Shown one piece after another: positions 1 to 9,070 of a stretch of 64,000 nucleotides of DNA. Positions within the stretch are counted from its first letter, which is position 1. The number at the start of each line of letters is the position of its first letter. Source of the stretch: G023898405 sp964368985 (GTDB lineage: Bacteria; Myxococcota; UBA727; JABDBI01); contig CAYJDW010000004.1 in assembly GCA_964368985.1 (NCBI GenBank), positions 1 through 64,000 on the forward strand. The letters run 5' to 3'. A program made the translations under genes and the position numbers. The notes under the pieces are model-generated. The model worked only from the letters and a program-made list of their open reading frames with translations, did no database searches and was not told the DNA's origin.

Positions 1-10
1 GGTTCGTTTT

Positions 11-87
<77 letters not shown>

Positions 88-99
88 TCACGTCAGAGG

Positions 100-128
100 G
101 AAATAGCACCCATAATTGAGGGTGTCAA
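100..128 (-). promoter_or_regulatory. Sigma-70 type promoter of the initiator tRNA
   Basis: On the minus strand a perfect TTGACA (123-128) is followed by 17 bases and then TATTTC (100-105), about 12 bases before the tRNA 5' end. It lies just after the tsaE stop codon, so the tRNA can be transcribed independently of the tsaE operon. Confidence 0.75.
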
Positions 129-138
129 GCAATAGGCT

Positions 139-570
139 CTAGTTGGTGGTGGTTATTTTTGCTGAGCGAGTTGGGCCATTGTGCTCTAAATGCACGACGA
201 CATCGGCCATAGTCATAAGGAACGGGGCTTGTTCGGGCCATTCTACTAATCTTAAAGCTTCAGTTTCGGTCAAATATTCCAAGAGGCCGAGTTCATTAAG
301 TTCGTCTTCGGAATTAATGCGATAAAGATCAAAATGATAAAGTGGCACTATGCCCTGATATTGCTTCATATAACTGTAGGTAGGGCTTTGGATGAGGATG
401 CCTTTGGGGAGAAGTTCGCTTAAAAAGCCCTGAGCAAGAGTAGTTTTTCCGGCACCGAGATCGCCGTAAAGTAAAATTAAGTGAGGTAGATGGCCATATT
501 GCTGGGCAAGGGAGCGGCCTAGTTCCAGGGTCGCGTTGGGGTCGGCTAAATTCTTAAGGGTGGTGCTCAT
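139..570 (-). CDS. tsaE: tRNA threonylcarbamoyladenosine biosynthesis ATPase TsaE
   Basis: TsaE is the small P-loop ATPase that works with TsaB and TsaD to transfer the threonylcarbamoyl group to A37 of ANN-decoding tRNAs. The 143-residue protein has the family's usual length. It shows the Walker A motif GDLGAGKTT at residues 36-44, a central SPTYSYMKQY segment and the HFDLYR motif that follow it in TsaE, and a C-terminal LVEWPEQ segment. It is the last gene of a minus-strand run that begins upstream with a TPR protein and the NAD(P)H-hydrate dehydratase, with only 12 bases separating it from the latter. tsaD, its functional partner, is about 14 kb away on the plus strand. Confidence 0.95.
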   Translation of the reverse strand: MSTTLKNLADPNATLELGRSLAQQYGHLPHLILLYGDLGAGKTTLAQGFLSELLPKGILIQSPTYSYMKQYQGIVPLYHFDLYRINSEDELNELGLLEYLTETEALRLVEWPEQAPFLMTMADVVVHLEHNGPTRSAKITTTN

Positions 571-582
571 GGCTCATAGCTA

Positions 583-1503
583 TCAAGCTGTTCGTTTTAA
601 TAAATATGGGAAGCGGCTGGCGAGCTCGCTTGGGAGTATTCCTCGATCAGCATTTAAAGTGCTCTCTCGGGCGCAAGCTATCATTAATGTTGTGGCCAAT
701 AAAGTTGCGTCCAGCGGCGAGGAACTTTGCTTTATTAGACCGGCAATAGCGCCGGCCAAAATATCGCCGCTGCCCCCGGTAGCGAGGAGGGGTGTGTTCC
801 CGTCGATAGCGAAAATACCAGCCTTAGGCATCGAGACTAGGCTGGTGGAGCCTTTTAATAGCCAAATAATAGTGCAATGGGCATTAACTGGCAGCTGGCT
901 CAGCTCCATGATCGCCGCGAGCCGATCACGCTCGACTTCGACGACACTAGAATGAAGCAAAGTTGCGGCCTCTTGAGGGTGGGGCGTGCAAATGAGGGTC
1001 GCACTAACCTGATTCGGTTTTAAGTGCTCTAGCAAGGCAAGGCCATCAGCATCGATGATAATGGTTGGCACCAAGGGAGCGGCTTTAAGAAGAAGATTCA
1101 GCGCCCAGTTTTGTAAAGTTGGATCTTTGCTTAATCCCGGACCGATCACCATCGCACTGATTTTTTTTAAAAACGTTTCAGAAAGATCGCTCTCCTTCAT
1201 TTTCATGAATTCAAACAAATCATTTGGATGGGGATAAAGCTGATCCTTGCTCAGCAGAGTCACGAGCCCAGCTCCAACGCGTAAGGCTGAGAGCGCCACA
1301 AGACGCGAAGCACCTTTGAAATTTTCGTGGCCTTCAGTCACCAGCACATGCCCAAAAGTGCCCTTATGTCCTTGGGGATTTAGGGGCAGCAAAAGCTCCG
1401 TGAGAGCACGAGCGCCACCAATGGCATAATAATTTTCATGTTGGTCTGACTTTAATGGCTTCATCACGCCATTTTTTATGAGCTGCTCGAGTGTGGGATC
1501 CAT
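583..1503 (-). CDS. nnrD: ADP/ATP-dependent NAD(P)H-hydrate dehydratase (YjeF C-terminal domain)
   Basis: This enzyme repairs hydrated NAD(P)H by dehydrating the S-epimer at the expense of a nucleotide. Visible family motifs are HKGTFGHVLV near the N-terminus, the DADGL motif, TPHPQEAA, the LLKG segment, and NTPLLATGGSGDILAG in the nucleotide/substrate pocket. The usual bacterial NnrD carries an N-terminal epimerase (NnrE) domain. Here the roughly 60 residues before the kinase-like fold are too short for it, so this is a stand-alone dehydratase. The chosen start (Met in MDPTLEQ) lies 2 bases after the upstream TPR gene's stop and has an AAAGAG Shine-Dalgarno. A start 45 bases earlier would overlap the upstream gene. 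Confidence 0.92.
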   Translation of the reverse strand: MDPTLEQLIKNGVMKPLKSDQHENYYAIGGARALTELLLPLNPQGHKGTFGHVLVTEGHENFKGASRLVALSALRVGAGLVTLLSKDQLYPHPNDLFEFMKMKESDLSETFLKKISAMVIGPGLSKDPTLQNWALNLLLKAAPLVPTIIIDADGLALLEHLKPNQVSATLICTPHPQEAATLLHSSVVEVERDRLAAIMELSQLPVNAHCTIIWLLKGSTSLVSMPKAGIFAIDGNTPLLATGGSGDILAGAIAGLIKQSSSPLDATLLATTLMIACARESTLNADRGILPSELASRFPYLLKRTA

Positions 1504-1505
1504 GG

Positions 1506-3503
1506 CTAACTCTTTGGTAAATCTTTTTTCCCCACCGTAAGGCGCCACAATAAATTAGCAATATTGGCATCGACAGGGTTCTCTTTGTAGGCAATCAGCG
1601 CATGTTTCTTCGCCAATGACTCGTCGCCACTTTGCAAATGTAAATGAGCCAGGCTTTCGTGGGCGGGAGCAAAACTGGGATTGCAGCGGACGGCCTTGTT
1701 CAGCATTTCCAAAGCATCATGCGGGCGCGCCGCAAGTAAATAGCCATTACCAAGATTTGCCAAAAAATTAGCAGAGCCTGGCGACAAGCGGACAGCGCGT
1801 TCAAAGGCCTTGATAGCATCATTGACCTGGCCGCATTCGAGGTTGATGCGCCCTAAATTATTGGCCACCTCAGCATCATCGGGCAAGAGATCAAAAGCCC
1901 GTTTTAAAAAAGGCATGGCCTCTTTAGCAAGCCCAATCTCGAGTAAGGCAGAGCCAAGTGCGCTTAAAATATCGGGGTCTTTGCTGTCTTGCCGGAGAGC
2001 TTTTTGAAATTGGCCAACGGCTAAACTCCATTCGTGGAGGCATTCATAGGCCAGTCCCAGTAAATAATTATCATGTCCTGGCGGCATACTTTGCTTCATG
2101 GTGACCGCAGTTTCCACGAGTTCAAAGAACTCGTTAGGCACCATATTAAAGTGAAAGGTGCCAACGCCATGGGTCGGCAAAAGTTTTTGTTCAAATAATG
2201 AGAGGGGGTCAGCGCCATCAATGGCCACCATTTTAAAAAGCGTTTCGGCATTTTTATTGACCTCGTTGATCTCATGCCATGAAGCCAGGTCTGTGGCGAT
2301 GGTTAAAACATCTTCATTGTGAGCAATTAAGCGCACACTTTTTTGATGAGGAATGTTGAGCTGTTCGAGCACTCCTTTGATGAGTTTGGGAAAAATGGCA
2401 ATGCTGGCCACTTGCTCGCCGACCAATGAAAAAACTCGCGGATCATGTTCCTTGGAAAAGATCACGCGAGCTTGGTAATTATGACGCGCCAAATGTCGTG
2501 AAGCGCGAGAAAGCCAGCGACTATAACAATGGGCCGGCTCTTGCCCGGTAGAAATAATCGGACTTTGTTTTCCTGAGTTTTCTTTGGAGGCACAAATAGC
2601 GTAGCCATTTTCTGTGGACGATAAGGAGTTTGGTCGAGCTTTTAAATGAACCAGTGAACGAATGGATACGGTGGGAAAGGAGGAAGAAGAATCTAAATCG
2701 TTGATATTAAAACCCTGCAGATAGCGATCAAGTGAGTCAATTAAATTGCTGGTGATAAGATCATCGGCCAAAGTGGCGTAATCAAAAGATTTAGTGAGTC
2801 CTTCAAAGGTATAACGCAACTGAGCTTCTGATAGGTGCCAATTAAGGTTGTTAAAATTTGTCATTAAGCTTTGATGAAGAAGCGGATAAAATAAGAAGCG
2901 TTGCTTTATGGCTTTTATTTCATCGTGAATCACTTCGCTTGGTGTTTGATTTCGCCATAATGTATATGATGGAATAAGTGATAAATTATAAGGATAGTTA
3001 TAGGTTCCATCTGAAAGGATTAATAATCGGTTTGATAATTTTTCAACTACACTTATTTTTTGGCAGCTTAGCTCGTAAATAAAGGCTTCTTCAATGGTTG
3101 TTAAGTGATAGAAAAATGCCACGTGGGGTCTGAAATTTTTATACTGAAATTCACTTAACTTTTCTGCCCAAGCACAGTCAGGTTGGTTATGGCACAGATT
3201 TCTTAACTGAATATAAGGCAGCTTGATAAGCGGTTCATTACTAAATCGCTCGGACAATACCGAATATTGTGCGCGGTCTGAAATTTTCTTGAAATCAATA
3301 GCTGAAATAGTGGCTCGAGCGGGAACGCTCAGGGCAAAAATACCCGTCTCTATCTCTTGAAGCAGGTTTTTATATATTTGACATGATGTCTCCACTTGTG
3401 AGGAAATTAATGAATCAATACCCAGGCCTTTTTGATCGGTAGTACTGGTAGTGATCCACTCAATAGTGGAGGGCAAAGTATCTATGGTTTTTTTCGTAGA
3501 CAT
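1506..3503 (-). CDS. TPR-repeat protein with an unrecognised N-terminal region
   Basis: The 665-residue protein has at least five consecutive tetratricopeptide repeats in its last ~190 residues, with typical W/G/A/P spacing as in LGSALLEIGLAKEAMPFLKR and NLGRINLECGQVNDAIKAFE. The first ~470 residues resemble nothing I recognise. They carry no signal peptide or membrane segment, so the protein is probably cytoplasmic. TPR arrays usually mediate protein-protein binding. It is immediately upstream of nnrD (2-base gap) in an apparent operon ending with tsaE, but that operon is not one whose logic I know. The specific role is unknown. Confidence 0.8.
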   Translation of the reverse strand: MSTKKTIDTLPSTIEWITTSTTDQKGLGIDSLISSQVETSCQIYKNLLQEIETGIFALSVPARATISAIDFKKISDRAQYSVLSERFSNEPLIKLPYIQLRNLCHNQPDCAWAEKLSEFQYKNFRPHVAFFYHLTTIEEAFIYELSCQKISVVEKLSNRLLILSDGTYNYPYNLSLIPSYTLWRNQTPSEVIHDEIKAIKQRFLFYPLLHQSLMTNFNNLNWHLSEAQLRYTFEGLTKSFDYATLADDLITSNLIDSLDRYLQGFNINDLDSSSSFPTVSIRSLVHLKARPNSLSSTENGYAICASKENSGKQSPIISTGQEPAHCYSRWLSRASRHLARHNYQARVIFSKEHDPRVFSLVGEQVASIAIFPKLIKGVLEQLNIPHQKSVRLIAHNEDVLTIATDLASWHEINEVNKNAETLFKMVAIDGADPLSLFEQKLLPTHGVGTFHFNMVPNEFFELVETAVTMKQSMPPGHDNYLLGLAYECLHEWSLAVGQFQKALRQDSKDPDILSALGSALLEIGLAKEAMPFLKRAFDLLPDDAEVANNLGRINLECGQVNDAIKAFERAVRLSPGSANFLANLGNGYLLAARPHDALEMLNKAVRCNPSFAPAHESLAHLHLQSGDESLAKKHALIAYKENPVDANIANLLWRLTVGKKDLPKS

Positions 3504-3604
3504 GAGAGAAATATAGCATAGTGAAATCTGCTGAAATGATTAGAAATGCATTATATAAAAAAGCTCTTGTTATCGCGTTATTTGGGGGATTAATTGTCAT
3601 CTTC

Positions 3605-5935
3605 TCAAAGAGAAGCTTGCCCCATCCAATACTCAATCCTCGCCAAAGCATCATTAACGGAAATAATAATCGCCGCCTGATTGGTAGTATTAAGTATGTT
3701 TAAGTAGCTTTCTTTAGCCTGAAGATAGTTTTTTAATTGATAATGTGTTTGCGCTAACATTAACGTGGTTTCTTCCATTAAAGAACTCGGGAGTAAACTG
3801 TTAGATGCCATAAGCTCATTAATAATCATCAACGCTAACGCATAATTTTTATCTCTCATAAGCATGCGCGCATAGAGATAAGACCCAGTATAATAAGCTT
3901 GATTCTTAGTGCTACTATTTTGTCCTATATTCACGCCCAAGATAGCGGCTTTGGACACGATTTCATCCGCTTTAGCAAAAGTAAAGCCAAGGATAGCCTG
4001 GGATTGTGCATTGAGATTTTTGTCGGCGAGCAGCAGTTTGGCAATCGACAGGGCTCTTTTGACCGGCTTTGTGAGATAATTGGCATCAATACTATTGAGG
4101 GTTTCTAAGGCCAAAGCCGCTTGATTTTGGTGAATCAGGCAATCGCTGAGATTAAGCTTCAAGTTATTGAGGCGAGGATCATGGGCAGGCAACATGTCTT
4201 CTAAAACTCTCATTATTTCAGCTGCAAGCTCATAACGCGGCTTTTCTAGAAGGCTTTCTTGGGCTGCAAAAAGTAAAGATATTTGTGCATCTTTGGGCAA
4301 GGTGGCGATGCTTGCCAGTGCCGAGGTGTGGTTATCGTTCTGCAAGTTGCGGCTGAATGCGGCTTTTTCGCGGCGATATTTGTCCTTGCAATTATTGCCT
4401 AAGATACTGTGGCCTAAGAAATTTCTTTGGGCCCATAAAATAGCGTAGCCCTGCACCGGGTGTGACATTTTTTTATTAAATTCTAGAAAGGCCGTATCTC
4501 GATCTGCTGGCGTGGCAAAGAGGCTATCAATAGTGCCATGCTCAATTAGGCTTTTAAGACGCTCGGTTTTTTCCGGCGCGAGAGGATTGTTCAACACAAA
4601 TTCCAAAAAAGCACCGGCAAAAATATAGGAAGAGCGCGGGTGGGTTAAGGCAAAGGCCGTGGGGTTTATGCTAAAGAGTTTCGCTAAATCGACACTGGCA
4701 CCGGCTTGGTGGATAGCCTGCGCTTGCTCGAGCATGGTTAAATCATTTTCTATGGCCAGTTCTGGCGTCAGGTACATGGCGAGGCCTTCAGTAAGCGCCA
4801 TGTTGGGGATAATGCCGAAACGCCCCGGCACTCCGAAGAGAGTGTTCGCATATTCTCCCACGTAGATATGGGCGAGCTCATGACCAAGAACTGAGTGTGG
4901 CACACGCATTTCAGAGATATGAATTTCTCGGTGCGCAGGGAGCGCGAAATGAACATTTGCGGCTCCGGTATAAGCAAGTTTCAACTCATCGCTGGGATGG
5001 AGCCAAATAGTGATAGGTGTGGCAAGGCGGGGAGGGAGAATATTTTTTATGCGACCTTGGTAAAATAAGGCTTCATCAAGTAAATCCTTCGCTTGTTGTT
5101 CAGATACTAATTGCGGATCAGCCCGTACGGTGATGCCATTTTTTGACAATGCCAAGGAATAATCATTTTTAAGATCGGCATGGTTTTTGCCGATACTTTT
5201 TAGGCTTTGCCAGTGGATTACGCTCGCCGAGATCAGCAAAAGCAAAATCAACATTGAGTTTGCAATAGGCGATTTGATCACGTTTTTAAATAAATTATTG
5301 CGGGCGGAAGTTTGAAAGGTCATGCCAAAGAGAATGAAAGCCGCCGCAAATAAAAGTGTCGCAATGCGGAAAGCCACCATCCCTAAAGATAATGCGCTGC
5401 CTGTTAAAAGGTCAGTGCTCAGCATGATGGATGCATGCGATAATATACGAAAAGTCGTCTCTTGCCACCAAGAAAATAATATCCATGAAAAATAGGCAGC
5501 ATAGCCCACCAAAAATACGGTTATACGCAGCCAATAGGGCCTAATTATGGTGGCAATAAGAGAGCCGATAGCGATATTTAGAATGATGGGCGGAACGAGG
5601 CTAATAAAAAAAGGAATGAAGCCCGCGCCTGGACTACAGCTGTCGCTGAAAATACCGTTGTAACAGAGCAACAAGGTGAAAAAAGTTAGCGTCGCGATGG
5701 CCCATAAAGATTGGTGGATAAAAACGTGACGAAAGTTGACGATACCTTTAGCGGTTTTATGTAAGACGCTTGCCAAACATAAGACGGGCGCGAAAAAGAG
5801 GACAAATAAATTGGCCGCTTCAAAACCCACCGTGCTTACCAAGGGCATGTGGTTGGTGAAAAGAAAGTGGAGCAGCACGAGGATAAAAATTATCCCGTGC
5901 ACAAATAGGAAATTCACCTTTGGCCATTGAAACAC
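3605..5935 (-). CDS. Membrane-anchored gluzincin-type metallopeptidase with C-terminal TPRs
   Basis: The first ~235 residues contain about six to seven hydrophobic segments. A soluble domain follows with the zinc-protease motif HELAH (in SVLGHELAHIYVGEY, around residue 350) and, some 30 residues later, ALTEGLAMYL, where the Glu fits the third zinc ligand of a gluzincin. This matches the peptidase MA-like arrangement. The C-terminal ~300 residues are helical TPR-like repeats. It would sit in the inner membrane with the protease domain probably outside the cytoplasm. The substrate is unknown. It lies between ffh and the TPR gene on the same strand, 32 bases from ffh. The fusion of a multi-pass membrane domain, protease and TPRs is unusual. 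Confidence 0.72.
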   Translation of the reverse strand: MFQWPKVNFLFVHGIIFILVLLHFLFTNHMPLVSTVGFEAANLFVLFFAPVLCLASVLHKTAKGIVNFRHVFIHQSLWAIATLTFFTLLLCYNGIFSDSCSPGAGFIPFFISLVPPIILNIAIGSLIATIIRPYWLRITVFLVGYAAYFSWILFSWWQETTFRILSHASIMLSTDLLTGSALSLGMVAFRIATLLFAAAFILFGMTFQTSARNNLFKNVIKSPIANSMLILLLLISASVIHWQSLKSIGKNHADLKNDYSLALSKNGITVRADPQLVSEQQAKDLLDEALFYQGRIKNILPPRLATPITIWLHPSDELKLAYTGAANVHFALPAHREIHISEMRVPHSVLGHELAHIYVGEYANTLFGVPGRFGIIPNMALTEGLAMYLTPELAIENDLTMLEQAQAIHQAGASVDLAKLFSINPTAFALTHPRSSYIFAGAFLEFVLNNPLAPEKTERLKSLIEHGTIDSLFATPADRDTAFLEFNKKMSHPVQGYAILWAQRNFLGHSILGNNCKDKYRREKAAFSRNLQNDNHTSALASIATLPKDAQISLLFAAQESLLEKPRYELAAEIMRVLEDMLPAHDPRLNNLKLNLSDCLIHQNQAALALETLNSIDANYLTKPVKRALSIAKLLLADKNLNAQSQAILGFTFAKADEIVSKAAILGVNIGQNSSTKNQAYYTGSYLYARMLMRDKNYALALMIINELMASNSLLPSSLMEETTLMLAQTHYQLKNYLQAKESYLNILNTTNQAAIIISVNDALARIEYWMGQASL

Positions 5936-5967
5936 GGGCTTTTACCTCGAGAAAACAAGCTTGCTTG

Positions 5968-7533
5968 CTAACGTTTTTTATTTTTTTTGCGAGCTTGCTT
6001 TTGTTGTTTACGTTTGTCTTTCTTTTGTTTGACGACCACTTTCGGCATGGCTGTCATGGTGGGCATGGCGCCTGGCGGCGGCATCATGCCCATCCCTCCT
6101 GCGCCAAATAAATCCATGGGATTTTTACCAGGGGATTGGCCATAATTTTTGGCAATTTCTCCCATCCGACCCATGTTTTTAAACATAGGAAGTTGCGCCA
6201 TGGCCTTAGGATTTTTGCCCATCATTTGCATCATCTGGCGCATCATCATGAAGCGCTCGATTAGGGCCTCGAGATCCGCGAGTTTATGACCGCTGCCCTT
6301 GGCCACTCGTTCGCGCCGGCGCTTAACCTTGACCAATAATTCCGGGAAATTCCTTTCATCCTTGGTCATCGAGAAAATCATCGATTCAAATTTGGTGAAC
6401 TCGCGCTCGTCTATTTTAGCGCCACCGCTGAGCATTTCCTGCATACCGGGCAATCGCTCGATAATCGATTGGAAGGAACCGAGCTTTCGCATCATACCGA
6501 GCTGTTTAATGAAATCGTTGAAAGAAAATGATCCGCGCATGAGACGCTTTACATCTTCTTCGGCCTCTTTCTCGTCGACGTGTTTCTCAAAATCTTTTAC
6601 CAAGGAAACCACATCGCCCATGCCTAAAATGCGGCTAGCCAAACCTTGGGGGCGGAAAGGCTCAAGACTATTTAAATCCTCACCCATACCCAAAAATTTG
6701 ATGGGCTTTTTAGTAATTTCCTTGATGGAAATAGCCGCACCACCGCGAGCGTCACCGTCGAGCTTGGTGAGAACAAAGCCGCTGATATCAAGACGATTAT
6801 TAAACTGTGAGGCAGTAGTGACGGCATCTTGTCCAATCATGGCATCGATAACGAGGAAAATGTGCTGGGGCTTGACCAACGCCTTAATGTCGTCGAGTTC
6901 GGCCATTAATTTGTCATCAATTGCCAAACGACCTGCGGTATCGAAAATAACCACATCGCATTTGAGCTCTTTGGCTTTTTTGAGACCTTCGCGGCAAATA
7001 TCTTGTGCCGAGGCATTTTCGATGTGAAAGACCGCAACGCCGAGGCGCTCCCCCAAAACTTGCAGCTGATGAGCAGCACCGGGGCGGTAAATATCGGCGG
7101 CGACCAAAAGTACTTTCTTTTTCTTTTCTTCTTTGAGTAGGCGCGCAAGCTTCGCGCTGGTGGTCGTTTTACCACTTCCCTGCAAACCCACCATCATGAA
7201 GGTTGAGATAGGCTGTGCGAAGCTAAGTTCTTCGCATTCTGGCCCCATCAGCGCTTCAAGTTCTTCGTAGCAAATCCCAATAAAATGTTCGCTCGGGGAA
7301 AGCTTATGGGTTTGGCCTTTTTTATCTTTAACGGCTGTTTTTACCTGGGCGCCAAGGCTGCGCTCTTTCACCCGGTTAATAAAAGCTTTAACGACCGAAT
7401 ATTCAACATCGGCTTCGAGCAAAGACAAGCGCACTTCTTGCAAAGCGCTGGCTATATTATCTTCATTGATGGTGGTTTCTTTTCTGAGCAGGCTTTTGGC
7501 CGCACTAAAACCTTTAGAAATTGTTTCAAGCAT
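5968..7533 (-). CDS. ffh: Signal recognition particle protein Ffh (SRP54)
   Basis: Ffh binds 4.5S RNA and hydrophobic signal sequences and delivers ribosomes to FtsY at the inner membrane. The NG GTPase domain shows GLQGSGKTT (residues 116-124), DTAGRL and TKLDGDARGGAA. The C-terminal M domain is rich in methionine (MMMRQMMQMMGKNP and further Met clusters). The protein ends in a long Met/Pro- and Lys-rich tail somewhat longer than in the E. coli protein. The Met at MLETISKGF was chosen because GGGAG lies 9 bases upstream; a start seven codons earlier has no such site. Confidence 0.97.
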   Translation of the reverse strand: MLETISKGFSAAKSLLRKETTINEDNIASALQEVRLSLLEADVEYSVVKAFINRVKERSLGAQVKTAVKDKKGQTHKLSPSEHFIGICYEELEALMGPECEELSFAQPISTFMMVGLQGSGKTTTSAKLARLLKEEKKKKVLLVAADIYRPGAAHQLQVLGERLGVAVFHIENASAQDICREGLKKAKELKCDVVIFDTAGRLAIDDKLMAELDDIKALVKPQHIFLVIDAMIGQDAVTTASQFNNRLDISGFVLTKLDGDARGGAAISIKEITKKPIKFLGMGEDLNSLEPFRPQGLASRILGMGDVVSLVKDFEKHVDEKEAEEDVKRLMRGSFSFNDFIKQLGMMRKLGSFQSIIERLPGMQEMLSGGAKIDEREFTKFESMIFSMTKDERNFPELLVKVKRRRERVAKGSGHKLADLEALIERFMMMRQMMQMMGKNPKAMAQLPMFKNMGRMGEIAKNYGQSPGKNPMDLFGAGGMGMMPPPGAMPTMTAMPKVVVKQKKDKRKQQKQARKKNKKR

Positions 7534-7659
7534 GCACGCAGGCTCCCGCGCCAATAGAATTAAAAGAAGTGAGTTGCGCGGTCACGCTAGTGGAAACTTC
7601 GTTCTTATTCAAGCGGGCAAGAATTTGTCTCAATAAAACAATCGAATAGCTTATTAGAG

Positions 7660-7690
7660 CGCCTTTCAATGCTATAAATTCGCCTTTCAA
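7660..7690. repeat. Two direct CGCCTTTCAA repeats between ffh and ihfB
   Basis: The 10-mer CGCCTTTCAA occurs at 7660-7669 and 7681-7690, exactly 21 bases apart (two helical turns), in the 259-base gap between the divergent ffh and ihfB genes. On the minus strand each reads TTGAAAGGCG and so contains a possible -35 element. The repeats could be a paired operator or tandem promoters. No proof can be read from sequence alone. Confidence 0.3.
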
Positions 7691-7792
7691 ATCAACAACC
7701 GATAGGATTAACAAATGTTGGCTGCTCAATCATTTCTTTGATTTGAGTGAGTTTTGATTTTTTTTCCACCCCCAGGGTGAGCGGGTATACTA

Positions 7793-8122
7793 GTGACGAA
7801 GAGTGAGTTGATTGACGATATTGCCTTACAGACACCCGAAATTCAACGGCGTGATGTGGAGCTCGTAGTCAATACCATTTTACAAACCATGACTGATGCC
7901 TTATCCGAAGGGCAGCGCATTGAAATTCGCGGCTTTGGATCCTTTGTGCCGAAGCTCAGACGCTCTCGGGCTGCTCGCAATCCGCGAACAGGTGCAGAAG
8001 TGAAGGTGCCGGAAAAATATGTGCCGTTTTTTACCGTCGGTAAAGAACTAAGGGAACGCATTAACCAGGAGCCGACGAGAGAAAGTCTTTACGGTAAAGA
8101 TAAATCTCCTTGGCGCGAATAA
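7793..8122 (+). CDS. ihfB: HU/IHF-family DNA-bending protein (IHF beta-like)
   Basis: The protein matches the IHF/HU fold end to end: MTKSELIDDIA at the N-terminus, RIEIRGFGSF in the core, then the beta-arm with the RNPRTG motif that intercalates DNA, and KYVPFFTVGKELRERIN. RIEIRGFGSF and KYVPFF are closest to the IHF beta subunit. About 15 extra residues follow the normal C-terminus. It would act in the nucleoid as an architectural factor. The start codon is GTG. It is followed 10 bases later by the CinA-like gene, also starting with GTG, so the two may be co-transcribed. Confidence 0.93.
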   Translation: MTKSELIDDIALQTPEIQRRDVELVVNTILQTMTDALSEGQRIEIRGFGSFVPKLRRSRAARNPRTGAEVKVPEKYVPFFTVGKELRERINQEPTRESLYGKDKSPWRE

Positions 8123-8132
8123 AGAACTACTC

Positions 8133-8864
8133 GTGAAAAATGCAGCTTTAATTGTCATCGGCGATGAAATTCTTACTGGCAAGGTCAAAGATGAAAATAG
8201 CTTTGTCTTCGCCTCAACCATGTTTGAACGTGGTGTTAGAGTGGAGCGGATTGAAGTTATCCCCGACAAAATCGACACCATCGCAGATTCGGTGAGAAAC
8301 TTCAGTACGAGATTTGATTATGTCTGCACTTCAGGGGGCGTCGGTCCCACCCATGATGATCGGACCCTTGAAGGCATTGCGCAGGCATTTTCACTGCCTC
8401 TGGTGGAATATGAAGAGGCCTTTCGCTATTTTAAGAACGCCCAAGAAAAAGCCGGCCGCGGGCCCAATGTAAGTGATGCCCAAAGAAAAATGCTCGCCTT
8501 TCCCGAGAATTCTCAATTATATTTTGTCGAGCCCCTGTGGTTGCCTCTCGTGCAATGCAAAAATGTTTATATTTTTCCAGGGGTGCCCTTTTTATTTAAT
8601 CGGCTCATGGCAAGTTTTTCCCCTTTATTTAAGGGCGGCAAATTCTTTCGTGAAACGATTTTCACCAATAAATCGGAAAGCAAAATTGCCCACGATCTAA
8701 GCCTCGTGCAAGCGAAATTCGATGGCGTGAATATTGGCTCCTACCCACAAATGCCCGGCAAAGGTTTTAACGTGATGGTCACCATTGAAGGTGAGGATCA
8801 TGAACAAGTAGCGACGGTGACGGAGCTTTTGTTACCGGTGATTGAGGGCAGAAGGGAAGTTTAG
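8133..8864 (+). CDS. CinA N-terminal (MoaB/Mog-like) domain protein
   Basis: The protein starts with ALIVIGDEILTGKVKDENS and has the TSGGVGPTHDDRT loop, the hallmarks of the molybdopterin-binding-like (MoCF) domain at the N-terminus of CinA. At 243 residues it lacks the C-terminal nicotinamide-nucleotide amidase domain of full CinA, so deamidation of NMN is not expected. Stand-alone proteins of this type have been linked to ADP-ribose or FAD pyrophosphatase activity, but the substrate here cannot be told. The start is GTG. The REP pair follows downstream. Confidence 0.85.
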   Translation: MKNAALIVIGDEILTGKVKDENSFVFASTMFERGVRVERIEVIPDKIDTIADSVRNFSTRFDYVCTSGGVGPTHDDRTLEGIAQAFSLPLVEYEEAFRYFKNAQEKAGRGPNVSDAQRKMLAFPENSQLYFVEPLWLPLVQCKNVYIFPGVPFLFNRLMASFSPLFKGGKFFRETIFTNKSESKIAHDLSLVQAKFDGVNIGSYPQMPGKGFNVMVTIEGEDHEQVATVTELLLPVIEGRREV

Positions 8865-8904
8865 GCTAGGTTAAAAGGTTTCTTTAGCCTTCCGATTTGG
8901 CGCC

Positions 8905-9045
8905 ACAACTCCTCTCCCGCTTGCGGGAGAGGCTAGGGAGAGGGTGGAGAGCTATAAACCCACGATTTTGTCGACGATAATTTCCTTCGTATGCGTTTCT
9001 CCACCCTCTCCCCAGCCCTCTCCCGCAAGCGGGCGAGGGGGTTGT
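8905..9045. repeat. Interspersed palindromic REP-type pair (copy A)
   Basis: Two inverted arms of about 46 bases each contain the internal hairpin CTCTCCCGCTTGCGGGAGAG followed by a GGGAGAGGGTGGAG tail. They face each other across a ~49-base spacer. The same two arms occur at 59284-59438 with an unrelated, longer spacer. This is the layout of REP doublets: non-coding, in an intergenic gap, probably copied by a REP-associated transposase that is not in this window. Confidence 0.85.
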
Positions 9046-9070
9046 AGTGCTTAAAAGCCGCGACCTAATT

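Noticed and set aside
6299..7027. A 242-codon plus-strand frame opposite ffh
   Set aside because: It lies entirely within ffh, whose product matches the SRP54 family along its whole length. The antisense translation resembles nothing.
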